Part shown: positions 63,032 through 64,000 of the stretch, piece by piece
Position numbering within the stretch: position 1 is the first letter of the stretch
Layout: every line of letters begins with the position of its first letter
Origin: Lachnospiraceae bacterium JLR.KK002
GTDB lineage: Bacteria; Bacillota; Clostridia; Lachnospirales; Lachnospiraceae
DNA: 64,000 nt
Assembly: GCA_036941025.1 (NCBI GenBank)
Contig: JAYMNP010000001.1
Coordinates: 3,432,501-3,496,500 of the forward strand
Reading direction: 5' to 3'
Made by a program: the position numbers and the translations under genes
The notes under the pieces: generated by a model
What the model was told of the DNA's origin: nothing
What the model saw: the letters and a program-made list of their open reading frames with translations, nothing else
Database searches by the model: none

Positions 63032-63812
63032 TCTCTGCCACCTCCTTTCCGAATTGCTCATAAGATGCGGCTACCTTGCCGCCTTTGTCGTAGGCAAAAA
63101 TGCTTTTTCCCTCTGCGGTGGCTTCTACTGCACGGATGGAATGGGGTATCTGGGTATCAAACACCTTGATTCTCTGCCCATATGCACTTTTCACCGTAGC
63201 GGTGATTTCCTTAGAAATATTTGTGCGTGGCATTACCATCGTCATTAAGATACCGTCAATCCGCAGATGGGGATTGATTTGCCGTTTGACCTTAGAAACG
63301 GAGCGAAGCAACAGCTCTAAGCCTTTGGCAGAAAGATAGTGGGGCTGTGTCGGGATAACCACGCTGTCAGCCGCCGCAAGAGCATTGATTGTCAGCATAC
63401 CCAAACTCGGCATACAGTCAATAAGGACAGTATCGTAATTCTTTTTTACTTCATTGATGCAGGTTTTCAGCACGCTTTCACGGCTTATGGCATTGATGAG
63501 CCTTACTTCCAGTCCCGACAGTTCAATGTTGGACGGGAGCAGGTCAACGCCCTCGTCATGGTGCAGGATGCTTTTGGAAACATCGACGGATTTATCATCA
63601 ATAATATCCTGCATAATGGTTGAGAGTGTATTGGGTAAATCGTCTGGTCGGCTGTAACCGAGCGACATAGTTAAATTTTCCTGTGCATCGGCATCAATCA
63701 TCAGGACTTTTTTACCCTGCTGTGCCAGACTAACACCCAAATTTACCGCCGTGGTGGTCTTTCCGACACCGCCTTTCTGGTTCGTCAGAGCGATTACTTT
63801 GCAATTTGACAT
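62985..63812 (-). CDS. parA: ParA-family partition ATPase
   Basis: 275 residues. Deviant Walker A QKGGVGKTTT (about 11-20), Walker A' MIDADAQENLT and switch LIDCMPSLG. ATG 63812 follows AAAGGAGG; two upstream in-frame Mets lack one. Works with ParB in segregation of the element's circular form. Confidence 0.93.
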   Translation of the reverse strand: MSNCKVIALTNQKGGVGKTTTAVNLGVSLAQQGKKVLMIDADAQENLTMSLGYSRPDDLPNTLSTIMQDIIDDKSVDVSKSILHHDEGVDLLPSNIELSGLEVRLINAISRESVLKTCINEVKKNYDTVLIDCMPSLGMLTINALAAADSVVIPTQPHYLSAKGLELLLRSVSKVKRQINPHLRIDGILMTMVMPRTNISKEITATVKSAYGQRIKVFDTQIPHSIRAVEATAEGKSIFAYDKGGKVAASYEQFGKEVAEIGEKQKNRNRADRIR

Positions 63813-64000
63813 AGGTGCGTCCTCCTTTCGCATAAATTTAGCCACTTTGTCAGAGTGGCTATGTAAAGGATTCATGGCAATAAAAAAAGCCGACTGGCTG
63901 TTTTTTAACTACACCAATCGGCTATGTAAAATTTATTCTGCTTTTATTATCTGTCTTATCTGCACTGTCGTGATAAGGCTTCTCTTATTCTCTCTGTATC
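63813..64000 (-). promoter_or_regulatory. leader of the par operon with stem-loops
   Basis: AGCCACTT-TGTC-AGAGTGGCT (63840-63861) and AGCCGA...TCGGCT (63889-63924) form stems; on the minus strand the inner TAAAAAACAG and pyrimidine runs follow them. An attenuator- or terminator-like leader is possible. The upstream promoter is probably outside the window. Confidence 0.4.

Overview
The window looks like chromosome of a low-GC Gram-positive gut anaerobe of the Lachnospiraceae (Blautia/Mediterraneibacter/Dorea type). The grounds are AGGAGG-type ribosome binding sites, lipobox lipoproteins, a DacF-type carboxypeptidase, large serine recombinases and VanR/VanS-like regulators. This assignment is from gene character only; no database search was possible.

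Layout. 1-1670: an IS110-family element with a non-coding 5' end that probably carries a bridge RNA. 1755-12895: ordinary housekeeping chromosome, with a D-Ala-D-Ala carboxypeptidase, trmB, a YbjQ protein, an overlapping minus-strand run (pepT, methyltransferase, PLD-helicase, S66 peptidase), a HAD phosphatase and a large membrane protein. It is interrupted by a 250-bp imperfect palindrome (4018-4268) and a direct/inverted repeat cluster (10354-10579). 13119-13191 is tRNA-Lys(CTT), the attachment site of an 8.3-kb integrative element. That element holds a repressor, small ORFs, a DUF1643 protein, a DUF927 ATPase with an A10 frameshift, a tyrosine integrase and a putative small toxin, and is itself hit by an IS4-type element. 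A 96-bp direct repeat closes it at 21442-21537. A decayed tandem copy of the same element follows (21442-24350) and contains a wrecked ABC exporter.

24530-33719: a PP-loop ATPase/response-regulator/histidine-kinase operon, a 718-residue membrane-anchored Pro/Glu repeat protein, and a compact three-gene operon headed by a GHKL (MORC/Hsp90-type) ATPase, which is a candidate uncharacterised conflict or defence module. 33860-41826: an IS-battered zone with two copies of one 1467-bp IS in opposite orientation, a 1600-bp DUF772-type IS, two tandem ORF6N-PLD genes (one killed by a nonsense change, the other by the IS), a tRNA 3' fragment and a family of related palindromes.

42065-64000: wreckage of an integrative conjugative element. 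It includes a truncated tyrosine integrase, an IS3 element, a relaxase tail, a TnpW-like protein, a large serine recombinase, a truncated surface adhesin fused by deletion to a CwlT-type hydrolase, and parA/parB. Its cargo is a two-component system plus an ABC exporter, lipoprotein and amidase cluster. Three separate promoters of this cargo, in front of the response regulator, the lipoprotein/ABC operon and the amidase, share the direct repeat TTGACC-N5-TTGAC[TA], which suggests one regulon controlled by the resident response regulator.
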